A stretch of DNA of 64,000 bases from DYKG01 sp964596185 (GTDB lineage Bacteria > Muiribacteriota > Ozemobacteria > Ozemobacterales > Ozemobacteraceae): contig CAZQUE010000011.1 of NCBI GenBank assembly GCA_964596185.1, positions 1 through 64,000 of the forward strand, read 5' to 3'. Numbering within the stretch: the first letter of the stretch is position 1; the number at the start of each line of letters is the position of its first letter. Below, piece after piece: positions 8,502-16,247 of the stretch. The notes beneath the pieces were generated by a model that ran no database searches, had not been told where the DNA came from, and saw only the letters and a list, made by a program, of their open reading frames with translations. Position numbers and translations under genes: made by a program.

Positions 8502-9653
8502 TCAGAATCGGCTCAAACCAACGAAACGTTCATGAACTGTTTCAAGATCGGCACCACCAGTAAATTGCAGAATTTGTGCGGCAAGTTCCAGGGCAACAAT
8601 TGACTCGGCAACCACAGCAGCAGCCTGCAATGCCTGAGTATCTGAACGATAAGGTTCAGGTCGCTGCGATTTCATGGTATCCAGATTTATCGATTCGGCA
8701 TCGCCCCCACCAGGTAGCGGCTTCATATGAAAGCGCATTATCAAAGGCTCTCCGTTAGTCATACCACCCTCTATTCCTGCGGCATTGTTACTGCTGTGGT
8801 AAAAACCCCTGCCATGGTCATACTTAAGTGAATCGACGAAAGAGCCGGCCTGACGACTCAAGGCGGCAGCAAAACCGCATTCAACCGCCTTAACTCCGGG
8901 TATACTCATAATTTTTTCAGCCAGACGGGCATCCAGGCGATTATCGGCCTGGGAATAACCACCGAGTCCAATCGGCAAATTCCAAAAGACGACTGCGGCC
9001 GTTCCGCCGAGAGAGTGTCCCTGAGCCTGGGCCTTATCAATAATTTCGCGCCAGCGGTCACAAACTTTTTGATCGGGAGTTAAAAAAAGATCAGAGCTTT
9101 CAGAGACAGCCTGAGCCAATTCTTCAGGATTCTGCTGATAATCGATTTTTGCGTCGATTCCGCCAATCGATTCAACCAGGCAGAAGAACCTGACATCGAG
9201 AGCCTGCAAAAGGTTCCGGGCTGGCAAAGAAAGGGCTGTTCTCATGGCAGTTTCTCTGGCTGATGCTCTTTCACGAACAAGACGACAATCATCGAAATGA
9301 TGGCGAATGACCCCGGGAAAATCTGCGTGTCCCGGCAAAGGAACCTTGACAGACAAGCGCTCGCTTTCTAAAGCAAAAGGAGCCATCGGGCTTTTATGCG
9401 GCTGGTAATCATGATTTTTTATCAAAAGGGAAATTGGGCTGGCAATGGTTTTGCCGTTTACTATTCCAGAAAGCACTTCAACCCGGTCGGTTTCAATCTT
9501 GCGACGGGCGCCGCGCCCATAACCGGCCCAGCGCTTTTTCATCAGAAAGTCGAAATCTTCCTGTGCGATTTCAACCCCGGCGGGAATTCCGTCGAGAATG
9601 CCACACAAAGCCGGTCCATGAGATTCACCGGCGGTCAGATATTTAAGACTCAT
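8502..9653 (-). CDS. aroC: Chorismate synthase
   Basis: AroC removes phosphate from EPSP to make chorismate, using reduced FMN, as the last step of the shikimate pathway. The 383-residue length is normal. Signatures are TAGESHGPALCGILDG at the start, GYGRGARRKIETDRVEVLSG, the HADFPGVIRH block, RASARETAMR and SLKYDHGRGFYHSSNN with GIEGGMTNGEP. AGGAG lies just upstream of the ATG on the minus strand. It is a single-gene unit facing pilQ, and no other aromatic amino acid gene is nearby. Confidence 0.97.
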   Translation of the reverse strand: MSLKYLTAGESHGPALCGILDGIPAGVEIAQEDFDFLMKKRWAGYGRGARRKIETDRVEVLSGIVNGKTIASPISLLIKNHDYQPHKSPMAPFALESERLSVKVPLPGHADFPGVIRHHFDDCRLVRERASARETAMRTALSLPARNLLQALDVRFFCLVESIGGIDAKIDYQQNPEELAQAVSESSDLFLTPDQKVCDRWREIIDKAQAQGHSLGGTAAVVFWNLPIGLGGYSQADNRLDARLAEKIMSIPGVKAVECGFAAALSRQAGSFVDSLKYDHGRGFYHSSNNAAGIEGGMTNGEPLIMRFHMKPLPGGGDAESINLDTMKSQRPEPYRSDTQALQAAAVVAESIVALELAAQILQFTGGADLETVHERFVGLSRF

Positions 9654-9777
9654 AAAGGCTCCTATCTTCGATAAAAAAATTCTACCGCAGGCGGTAAAAA
9701 ACTGCCAGAAATTACTCAGTTCAGAAGCGCATAATGTCGATGTTCTTTCTGATCAATAGAAAAATCTAATTTTTTCC

Positions 9778-9806
9778 CTAAATTTCGTTGTCGCATTTGC
9801 CGATAA
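9778..9806 (+). promoter_or_regulatory. Sigma-28-like promoter before the DUF501-flgF operon
   Basis: CTAAAT at 9778-9783, 15 bases, GCCGATAA at 9799-9806. The -10 box is the exact FliA consensus octamer, and TAAA is present one base further upstream than in the enterobacterial spacing. It lies immediately before a flagellar operon, as expected for such a promoter. Confidence 0.65.
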
Positions 9807-9829
9807 TTCGTTTAGGGAAGGTATTCATT

Positions 9830-10372
9830 TTGGCAAACAGAATTCAAATCACAGAACAGGACCTGCAGAAATCGCTTGAACTGCTTGGGCGCGAACCAAG
9901 AACACCGTTCATGGTAAAAACACGCTGCCCGGATGGTTCACCACAGGTTCTATTGGCAGACCCGGTTTTCAAAGAAGATGGCATCTGGAAGCCATTTCCC
10001 ACCTTTTTGTGGTTGGTTTGTCCAGAAATGAAACTCAAGGCAGCGCACCTGGAACAGGATGGTCTGATAAGGACTTTCTCGGCTCGATTGCTTGATGATC
10101 AAAGTTTTCGTGAAGAATTCATCGATGGGCAACGTCAAATCAGCCAGATCAGAATGAAGATGGCCCAAGAAATTCTTGGGGAAGAAATTCCTGAACATAT
10201 TCAAATGATTCTTGAAAAAACCACAATAGCCGGAAGTATTGATATCAGCGGAGTTAAATGCTTACACGCTCATCTCGCCCAGGAATTGGCATTTGGAAAC
10301 AATCCCATCGGCAAAGAGATTTTGACACAAGTCGGCAACTGCAGTGGCAAACATGAAAGGAAGCAACCATGA
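9830..10372 (+). CDS. DUF501 family protein
   Basis: The middle of this protein of about 180 residues matches the DUF501 pattern: RTPFMVKTRCPDGSPQVLL, then PFPTFLWLVCP and a following HLEQDG. DUF501 proteins are small, cytoplasmic and of unknown function. No signal or membrane segment is present. GGGAAGG at 9815-9821 favours the TTG at 9830; a TTG at 9788 lies inside the predicted promoter and is unlikely. Its stop overlaps the flgF start (ATGA), so it is the first gene of the flagellar operon, an unusual neighbour for this family. Confidence 0.75.
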   Translation: MANRIQITEQDLQKSLELLGREPRTPFMVKTRCPDGSPQVLLADPVFKEDGIWKPFPTFLWLVCPEMKLKAAHLEQDGLIRTFSARLLDDQSFREEFIDGQRQISQIRMKMAQEILGEEIPEHIQMILEKTTIAGSIDISGVKCLHAHLAQELAFGNNPIGKEILTQVGNCSGKHERKQP

Positions 10373-11211
10373 TCAGAGGTATATATACTTCTTCATCTTC
10401 GATGCTGTGCGAAATTATCAGGCAGGATATGGTTGCCAACAACCTCGCCAATGTTGACACCGCCGGCTACAAACGCGATCAGGGCATTTTCAAAGAACTG
10501 CCGACCATGACCCTTAGAAGGGTTAACGACGGCAAGCTCTACCCGCCCAGGCCTATTTACAAGTTTCCAAAAATCGGTGAGCTTGGCACCGGAGTAATCC
10601 TCGACGAGTCTTACACCGACTTCAAAATGGGCAAAATGGAATACACCGGCAACGAGCTCGATATAGCTCTGGAAAATGAAAAAGCATTTTTGGTGGTTCA
10701 AAGCCCGAATGGCATGCGCTTTTCACGCGACGGCATTCTCACCATCGATCATGAGGGTTATCTGACCAACATGCATGGTGATTACATCATGGCAGAGCGC
10801 GAACCAACTAATGAAATCGAAGGTGAAGAGCTTATAGATGCCGACGGGAACCCTCGCGTCAGTATGATGCGGGTTCAGGTCGATGATCAGCAGAAGGTGA
10901 TGATCGATGAAGATGGTCGGGTCCTGGTAGACGGCGAACCTCTGTTTCGCATCTGTCGAGGACAGGCATCCGATCGAAAAGCCTTCCGCAAGGAAGGTGC
11001 AAATAAATATGTGCAGGCTTACGGTGCAGTGACCAGGTCTATTGGCAACGTCAAGCCGGGATATGTAGAAAAACCGAATTTCAGCCTGGTCGAGGAAATG
11101 GTAAAGATGATTGAAGTTTCAAGAGCTTATGAAGCCAATTCAAAAGTAGTTCAGTCCCACGACGGCCTGTTGGACAAGGCAGTCAATTCAGTCGGCGCTA
11201 CCAGACGGTAA
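10369..11211 (+). CDS. flgF: Flagellar basal-body rod protein FlgF
   Basis: FlgF is a proximal rod subunit exported by the flagellar type III system. The 280-residue protein has the N-terminal rod motif (MVANNLANVDTAGYKRD) and the matching C-terminal helix (VEEMVKMIEVSRAYEANSK), which pack together in the rod. The central domain contains the FlgE/F/G-type segment FLVVQSPNGMRFSRDGI. It is assigned FlgF rather than FlgG because the next gene is a better FlgG. Translation is coupled to DUF501. Confidence 0.9.
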   Translation: MIRGIYTSSSSMLCEIIRQDMVANNLANVDTAGYKRDQGIFKELPTMTLRRVNDGKLYPPRPIYKFPKIGELGTGVILDESYTDFKMGKMEYTGNELDIALENEKAFLVVQSPNGMRFSRDGILTIDHEGYLTNMHGDYIMAEREPTNEIEGEELIDADGNPRVSMMRVQVDDQQKVMIDEDGRVLVDGEPLFRICRGQASDRKAFRKEGANKYVQAYGAVTRSIGNVKPGYVEKPNFSLVEEMVKMIEVSRAYEANSKVVQSHDGLLDKAVNSVGATRR

Positions 11212-11238
11212 CGCTGACAGAGCCGGAGGAAAAAGCCT

Positions 11239-12027
11239 ATGATGCGTTCATTGTGGTCGGCAGCGACCGGCATGAAAGGTCAGGAAACCAACATTGCCGT
11301 TGTTTCCAACAACCTTTCGAACGTAACCACAACCGGATTCAAGAAAAGCCGGGTTGACTTTCAGGACCTCATGTATCAAACCCTCGCCGAGCCAGGCACT
11401 CCAATTGCTACCGGCAATCAGTATCCGGTTGGAATTCAGCTTGGTCACGGTGTCAGGCCGGTTGCAACTCAGCGAATGTTTACCCAGGGCGAATTCCAGC
11501 AGACGGAGCAGCCTCTCGATGTTGTCATCGAAGGCAAAGGCTTTTTTCAGATTCAGCTGCCGAATGGCGATATCGCCTACACCCGCGATGGCGCCTGGAA
11601 GCTTTCAGCGGAAGGGCAGGTCGTAACCTCTGATGGTTACACAGTTCTGCCGGGCTTTGTCATTCCACAGGAAGCAATTGGGATAAACATCACCCCATCC
11701 GGGATCATCGCCGCAAAAATGCCTAATCAGGTAGACCTTGAGATTCTCGGGCAAATCGAAGTAGCGGACTTCATCAACCCGGCCGGTCTAAAGGCTATTG
11801 GCCGAAATCTCTGGATTCCCAGCGGAAGCTCTGGCGACCCGGTTGTTGGCATACCTGGAACTCTTGAATTTGGAGAAATCGCTCAGGGTTTCGTCGAAAT
11901 GTCTAACGTCAAAGTTGTTGAAGAAATGGTCAACATGATCGTTGCTCAGAGAGCTTACGAAGCGAATTCAAAAACAATTCAGACCTCGGACACCATGCTT
12001 CAGATAGCTAACAATCTCCGCAGATAA
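11239..12027 (+). CDS. flgG: Flagellar distal rod protein FlgG
   Basis: FlgG builds the distal rod. The 262-residue length is exactly typical. Motifs are MMRSLWSAATGMKGQE, VVSNNLSNVTTTGFKKSR, FQDLMYQTL with the FlgG-type PGTPIATG, GEFQQTEQPLDVVIEGKGFF, YTRDGAWKLSAEGQ and the C-terminal VKVVEEMVNMIVAQRAYEAN. CGGAGG precedes the ATG. It lies 27 bases after flgF and 11 before flgA. Confidence 0.97.
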   Translation: MMRSLWSAATGMKGQETNIAVVSNNLSNVTTTGFKKSRVDFQDLMYQTLAEPGTPIATGNQYPVGIQLGHGVRPVATQRMFTQGEFQQTEQPLDVVIEGKGFFQIQLPNGDIAYTRDGAWKLSAEGQVVTSDGYTVLPGFVIPQEAIGINITPSGIIAAKMPNQVDLEILGQIEVADFINPAGLKAIGRNLWIPSGSSGDPVVGIPGTLEFGEIAQGFVEMSNVKVVEEMVNMIVAQRAYEANSKTIQTSDTMLQIANNLRR

Positions 12028-12038
12028 GGTGATTAAAC

Positions 12039-13088
12039 GTGATTAAAACTTTAAGGAATACTCTATCAGCTGGTTTGCTGCTTTCACTGACCGTCATGCC
12101 GCTGGCAATGGCGGCAACGAGTGAACCGGTCAATCCCGCCAGAGCAACCCTGAAAAGTTCAGCCCTGGTCAATTACAGCGAAATCAAAGCCGACTGCCTG
12201 ATCAAAACAGAATGCGATCCGGTTTTGAAACAAGAACTCGCTGGTGTAAAGCTTGGACATATTCCCGATCCTCTCGGCGAATTGACGATCAGTCAGCAGG
12301 AACTCAGAGAAAAGCTTGGGTCTTTTGCAGTTAAACTCGACATTCCCAAAAGAGTGGTGATTAAACGTCAGGGAGCGTTTTTAAAAGGCGCGGACGTTAT
12401 TGCTTCGATAAAAAGTATCTGTAATCCTGAATCAAAAGGTGACATTGAAGTCGACACTTCCAGAATTCCACACAACATTGTGTTGCCAGGCAACTTGAAA
12501 ACCTGGGAGCTCAAAGCTAATTCTGACAATCGCCTGGGCATGCGTCTTTTTTCGTTGACCGCGGAAACCGACGGCGGCAGTTTTCGTCAATTGATCCAGG
12601 TTAGCGTCGTAAGAATAATTGAGGCGGCAGAAATGAACCGACTCGCCAAACCCGGTGAGAGAATCACCAGCAACATGATTGGCAAAAAACGAGTCGAGCT
12701 AAAAAGCGAACAGGCAAATTTGCCGATGACCTACGAAGAAGCACTGGGCAAATGTCTTGGTCGTTATAAATCTGCCGGAACAATTCTGCGCAGCAGCGAC
12801 ATTTCAAATGGCGAAGAGAACATCTGCGAAAATAAATCGGAAAAGAAAAATCGAAAAAGCCTGAATAACGCAGTATTGCAGCGAAATGACCGAAGCCAGT
12901 GGGTAGTAAAGCCCGGCGACAATGTTGATTATCATTTTGCCAACGGCTCTCTGGAGCTCAGTTTTCCGGCCCGGGCCATGGAAGGCGGCGAAATTGGAGA
13001 CCAGATCAACCTGATCAATTTAAGAAACCAGAAAAAAGTTCAGGGTGTAATTACTGATAAGGGGCGCGTTGAATATGCGAAAAATTAG
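12039..13088 (+). CDS. flgA: Flagellar P-ring chaperone FlgA
   Basis: FlgA is a periplasmic chaperone needed to assemble the FlgI P ring. The 349-residue product has a signal peptide (LSAGLLLSLTVMPLAMAA) and a C-terminal SAF-type region typical of FlgA: RLAKPGERITSNMIG, the YKSAGTILRSSDI segment, and WVVKPGDNVDYHF near the end. The protein is longer than usual, with about 100 extra residues before the SAF part. The start is GTG 12039 with AAGGTG upstream. Its last codons overlap flgH. Confidence 0.85.
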   Translation: MIKTLRNTLSAGLLLSLTVMPLAMAATSEPVNPARATLKSSALVNYSEIKADCLIKTECDPVLKQELAGVKLGHIPDPLGELTISQQELREKLGSFAVKLDIPKRVVIKRQGAFLKGADVIASIKSICNPESKGDIEVDTSRIPHNIVLPGNLKTWELKANSDNRLGMRLFSLTAETDGGSFRQLIQVSVVRIIEAAEMNRLAKPGERITSNMIGKKRVELKSEQANLPMTYEEALGKCLGRYKSAGTILRSSDISNGEENICENKSEKKNRKSLNNAVLQRNDRSQWVVKPGDNVDYHFANGSLELSFPARAMEGGEIGDQINLINLRNQKKVQGVITDKGRVEYAKN

Positions 13089-13665
13089 TCTGTTGATTGT
13101 CTGTGCCTTTATTTTTATTTCTTCAGCCTTGCCGGCAGCATCTTTGTGGCTGGGAGGGAATGACCTGTATTCGTCAAAGGGCGCAAGAGATTTCAGACCC
13201 GGCGATATCATCACCATAGTTATTTCAGAGGAATCAAACGCGCAATCAAAAGCCACAACTCAAACCCAGAAGGACAGCACAACTGAAATAAAAAGTGCTC
13301 CGCAGATTCCTTTTTTCAAAAACGTTGTCAATCAGTTCATTGGCAAGAATGAATTCAAAAATGAATTCGATGGCCAGGGAACGACGACCAGATCCGGGAA
13401 ACTGACAGGCACAGTTACCGCCACAATCCTGGAAGTCATGCAGAATGGTAACCTGCTTCTCGAAGGCAGTCGATCGATTCGGGTTAATCGTGAAACCCAG
13501 ATCATGCGGGTACGTGGCGTGGCCAGACCTCGTGATATCGATTCGAATAATTCGGTCAATTCAAAACTTCTTGCTGATGCGCAGATAAAGTTTGATGGCA
13601 ATGGTGCTGTTGGCAGAGTTAACAAACCTGGCCTGATCACCCAATTCATCAATGTGATTTTCTAA
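13075..13665 (+). CDS. flgH: Flagellar L-ring protein FlgH without a lipobox
   Basis: FlgH forms the outer-membrane L ring. The 196-residue product shows the family blocks LWLGGNDLYSSKGARDF, RPGDIITIVISEESNAQSK, GKLTGTVTATILEVMQNGNL, EGSRSIRVNRETQ and the IKFDGNGAVG tail. Well-studied FlgH proteins are lipoproteins, but here the signal sequence ends ALPAAS with no cysteine at the cleavage site. The only cysteine sits inside the hydrophobic core. The ATG at 13075 overlaps the end of flgA, and a terminator follows. Confidence 0.92.
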   Translation: MRKISLLIVCAFIFISSALPAASLWLGGNDLYSSKGARDFRPGDIITIVISEESNAQSKATTQTQKDSTTEIKSAPQIPFFKNVVNQFIGKNEFKNEFDGQGTTTRSGKLTGTVTATILEVMQNGNLLLEGSRSIRVNRETQIMRVRGVARPRDIDSNNSVNSKLLADAQIKFDGNGAVGRVNKPGLITQFINVIF

Positions 13666-13672
13666 ATAACGC

Positions 13673-13697
13673 CGGCCAATTTCGTTTGGCCGTTTTT
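13673..13697 (+). terminator. Rho-independent terminator after flgH
   Basis: CGGCCAA (13673-13679) pairs with TTGGCCG (13686-13692) around a 6-base loop and is followed by TTTTT. It ends the DUF501-flgFGAH operon. Confidence 0.85.
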
Positions 13698-13756
13698 CTT
13701 AATTTTAAGCCCCTGCAGTCATTAACCACCAAAAAATGGACAATCAAAGCGGGGGC

Positions 13757-13785
13757 TTGTCGTTTTTAGAGGATTCTGTTATATC
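13757..13785 (+). promoter_or_regulatory. Sigma-70-type promoter before the carbamoyltransferase
   Basis: TTGTCG at 13757-13762 and TATATC at 13780-13785, separated by 17 bases. It lies 28 bases before the start of the carbamoyltransferase gene and after the flgH terminator, so the following block is probably transcribed independently of the flagellar genes. Confidence 0.5.
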
Positions 13786-13813
13786 TGCATGAGAATTCTT
13801 TTTGAGGCAAAAA

Positions 13814-15640
13814 ATGCAGATTCTGGGAATCTCGGCTTTTTATCATGATTCGGCCGCCTGCCTGATCAGAGACGGTGATATCATTGCTGCTGCCCAGGAA
13901 GAGCGTTTTACCCGCATAAAGCACGACAGCTCATTTCCGATCAACGCTGTAAAATACTGCCTTAAAGAAGGAAAAACCAAAGCCACAGATATTGACAAGG
14001 TCGTCTTTTATGAAAAGCCGTTCGTAAAATTTGAGCGACTTTTAAAGACCTATTTGAGTTTTGCGCCACGAGGTCTGTTTTCATTTTTTGAAGCTGTGCC
14101 TGTTTGGATAAAAGACAAGCTATTCATGAAATCAGAAATTGCCAGAATTTTTGTTGAAGAGCTTGGCGGAATGCCCGGGGAAATTCTTTTTAATGAACAC
14201 CATCGTTCGCATGCAGCTTCTGCTTTTTACCCATCTCCATTCGAGGATGCGGCGGTTCTTTGTCTGGATGGCGTCGGCGAATGGGCGACCACAACCGCCT
14301 GGACTGGCAAAGGCAGCAATATAGAACAGCTTTGGGAGCTGAGATTCCCCCACTCTCTCGGCCTTTTGTATTCTGCTTTTACTTATTATACGGGTTTCAA
14401 GGTGAACAGCGGCGAATACAAGCTGATGGGGCTTGCGCCGTATGGCAAGTCGATTTATCGCCAAACCATACTTGACCATCTCATCGACCTGAAAGACGAC
14501 GGCACTTTCCGGCTAAACATGCGCTATTTCAATTATTGCACCGGCCTGACCATGACCAACCGGAATTTTGATGAGCTTTTCGGAGGAGCGCCGCCAAGGC
14601 CAACCGATGCTCAGGTAACTCAACGCGAAATGGATCTGGCACGTTCGGTTCAGGAAGTCACCGAAGAAGTTTTTCTGCGGCTTGCCAAAACAATTCATAA
14701 AGAAACCGGGCAAAAAAATCTTTGTCTGGCTGGTGGAGTAGCACTGAACTGTGTTGCCAACGGATTGTTGCTGCGCCATGGACCTTTCGAGAACATCTGG
14801 ATTCAACCGGCGGCGGGCGATGCCGGTGGTGCTCTTGGTGCGGCGCTGGACGTATGGCACACCGAATTGGAGAAACCGCGCAAAGCAAAAGACGCCATGA
14901 ACGGCTGTTATCTTGGCCCTTCTTTTACCAATGATGAGATTGAGGGCTTTCTTCGTCGCCATGGCATACCTTTTCAGAAACTCGAAGACAGCTCTCTTTA
15001 CGAACAGATCGCGCAAGATCTTCAGAACGAAAAGGTTATTGGCTGGTTCAGCGGGCGCATGGAATTCGGTCCCCGGGCCCTGGGTTCGCGCAGCATTATA
15101 GGTGACGCCCGTTCGAAAACCATGCAATCGGTAATGAATCTAAAGATTAAATTTCGCGAATCTTTTCGGCCATTTGCCCCATCAGTTCTGCGCGAGCGCC
15201 TTAACGACTATTTCGAACTGAATGTTGATTCGCCGTATATGCTTCTTACCGCCCAGGTCAAGCCTGAAAGAATGTATAAATTGACCGAAGAAGAAAAAAC
15301 TTACAACGGGCTCAAGCTCTTGAATCTACCCAGGTCAGACATTCCCGCCATTACCCATGTCGACGGCTCGGCGCGAATTCAAACAGTTCATGCTGACACC
15401 AATCCCCGTTATCATGCGATGATTTCAGAGTTCGCCCGACAAAGCGGCTATGGTGTCATCGTCAATACTTCTTTCAATGTTCGCGGTGAACCCATAGTCT
15501 GTACGCCGTTAGATGCCTACAAATGCTTCATGCGGACAAAAATGGACTGTCTGGTGCTCGAAAATCATTACCTTACCAAAGAACAACAACCTTTAGAAAT
15601 TATCGAAAAAATTGGACTGGAGAAATTTGCACCCGACTGA
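13814..15640 (+). CDS. Carbamoyltransferase, NodU/CmcH/TobZ family
   Basis: These enzymes make carbamoyl-adenylate from carbamoyl phosphate and ATP and then pass the carbamoyl group to a hydroxyl of a sugar or other metabolite. The 608-residue protein has the N-terminal Kae1-like half (GISAFYHDSAACLI, AQEERFTRIKHD, metal-binding NEHHRSHAASAFY, CLDGVGEWAT) and the C-terminal YrdC-like half (GWFSGRMEFGPRALGSRSI, FRESFRPFAPS, NTSFNVRGEPIV). The start is ATG 13814 with GAGG at 13804-13807. The substrate cannot be read from the sequence. The following SxtJ, DUF5989 and SGNH genes form a module often found with this family. Confidence 0.93.
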   Translation: MQILGISAFYHDSAACLIRDGDIIAAAQEERFTRIKHDSSFPINAVKYCLKEGKTKATDIDKVVFYEKPFVKFERLLKTYLSFAPRGLFSFFEAVPVWIKDKLFMKSEIARIFVEELGGMPGEILFNEHHRSHAASAFYPSPFEDAAVLCLDGVGEWATTTAWTGKGSNIEQLWELRFPHSLGLLYSAFTYYTGFKVNSGEYKLMGLAPYGKSIYRQTILDHLIDLKDDGTFRLNMRYFNYCTGLTMTNRNFDELFGGAPPRPTDAQVTQREMDLARSVQEVTEEVFLRLAKTIHKETGQKNLCLAGGVALNCVANGLLLRHGPFENIWIQPAAGDAGGALGAALDVWHTELEKPRKAKDAMNGCYLGPSFTNDEIEGFLRRHGIPFQKLEDSSLYEQIAQDLQNEKVIGWFSGRMEFGPRALGSRSIIGDARSKTMQSVMNLKIKFRESFRPFAPSVLRERLNDYFELNVDSPYMLLTAQVKPERMYKLTEEEKTYNGLKLLNLPRSDIPAITHVDGSARIQTVHADTNPRYHAMISEFARQSGYGVIVNTSFNVRGEPIVCTPLDAYKCFMRTKMDCLVLENHYLTKEQQPLEIIEKIGLEKFAPD

Positions 15641-15643
15641 ACC

Positions 15644-16048
15644 ATGAATAAAACGCCAGAAAAACAGCCTGACGCACGTGAATTGCGCACATTCGGACTC
15701 CTTGTTGGTGCAGTATTCGGCCTTATAGCCGTTTACCCACTCTTCAAGGGTGAAACAATCCGCGCCTGGTCAGCGGTCATTTCTGCGGCCCTGATTGCGC
15801 CGGCAATTTTTTTTCCACCATTGCTGGCGTTGCCTCACCGCATCTGGAGCATGATCGGCCATATTTTGGGCTGGTTGAATACCAGAATTATTTTAACCCT
15901 ACTGTACTTTGCTGCCATTGTTCCTGTATCATTGGTATTGAAAATTCTTGGTCGCGATCCGCTTAAGTTGTCATTCGACCCAGAGCTCGACACTTATCGT
16001 GAAAAGCCAGAAAAGCAGGGTGGATCAGACATAAGAAGACAATTTTAA
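15644..16048 (+). CDS. SxtJ family membrane protein
   Basis: A 134-residue protein with three or four hydrophobic segments (about residues 18-32, 41-62, 66-80 and 84-105) and a charged tail (DPELDTYREKPEKQ). The pattern matches the SxtJ family, small membrane proteins of unknown role encoded beside NodU/SxtI-type carbamoyltransferases. It starts 4 bases after the carbamoyltransferase stop, which supports a joint function, perhaps holding the enzyme at the membrane; that role is inference. Confidence 0.75.
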   Translation: MNKTPEKQPDARELRTFGLLVGAVFGLIAVYPLFKGETIRAWSAVISAALIAPAIFFPPLLALPHRIWSMIGHILGWLNTRIILTLLYFAAIVPVSLVLKILGRDPLKLSFDPELDTYREKPEKQGGSDIRRQF

Positions 16049-16067
16049 TCTAAAGTCTGGAGCAAGC

Positions 16068-16247
16068 ATGTCCGCACCGACCCAAGACAACTCAAAGTTC
16101 TCAACGATTAAAGAGCTTTTCACCTTTTTCGTTCAACGAAAAGAATGGCTGCTGATACCAATTGTTATAGCCTTGTTAATGCTGGGAATTCTGTTAACCC
16201 TGGCCCAATCTTCAAGCATCGGCACCTTCATGTATACGATTTTCTGA
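16068..16247 (+). CDS. DUF5989 family small membrane protein
   Basis: A 59-residue ORF: about 18 polar residues, the motif IKELFTFFVQRKEWLLIP, one transmembrane helix (IVIALLMLGILLTLAQ) and a short tail ending YTIF. This layout is that of DUF5989, which is usually encoded next to SxtJ and carbamoyltransferase genes, exactly as here. Its stop overlaps the next start (TGATG), indicating translational coupling. GGAG lies 6-9 bases before the ATG. Confidence 0.8.
   Translation: MSAPTQDNSKFSTIKELFTFFVQRKEWLLIPIVIALLMLGILLTLAQSSSIGTFMYTIF

Noticed and set aside
16145..16246. Longer N-terminus for the SGNH-TPR protein
   Set aside because: It would cover the DUF5989 gene in another frame; the coupled ATG at 16247 precedes a normal membrane helix.
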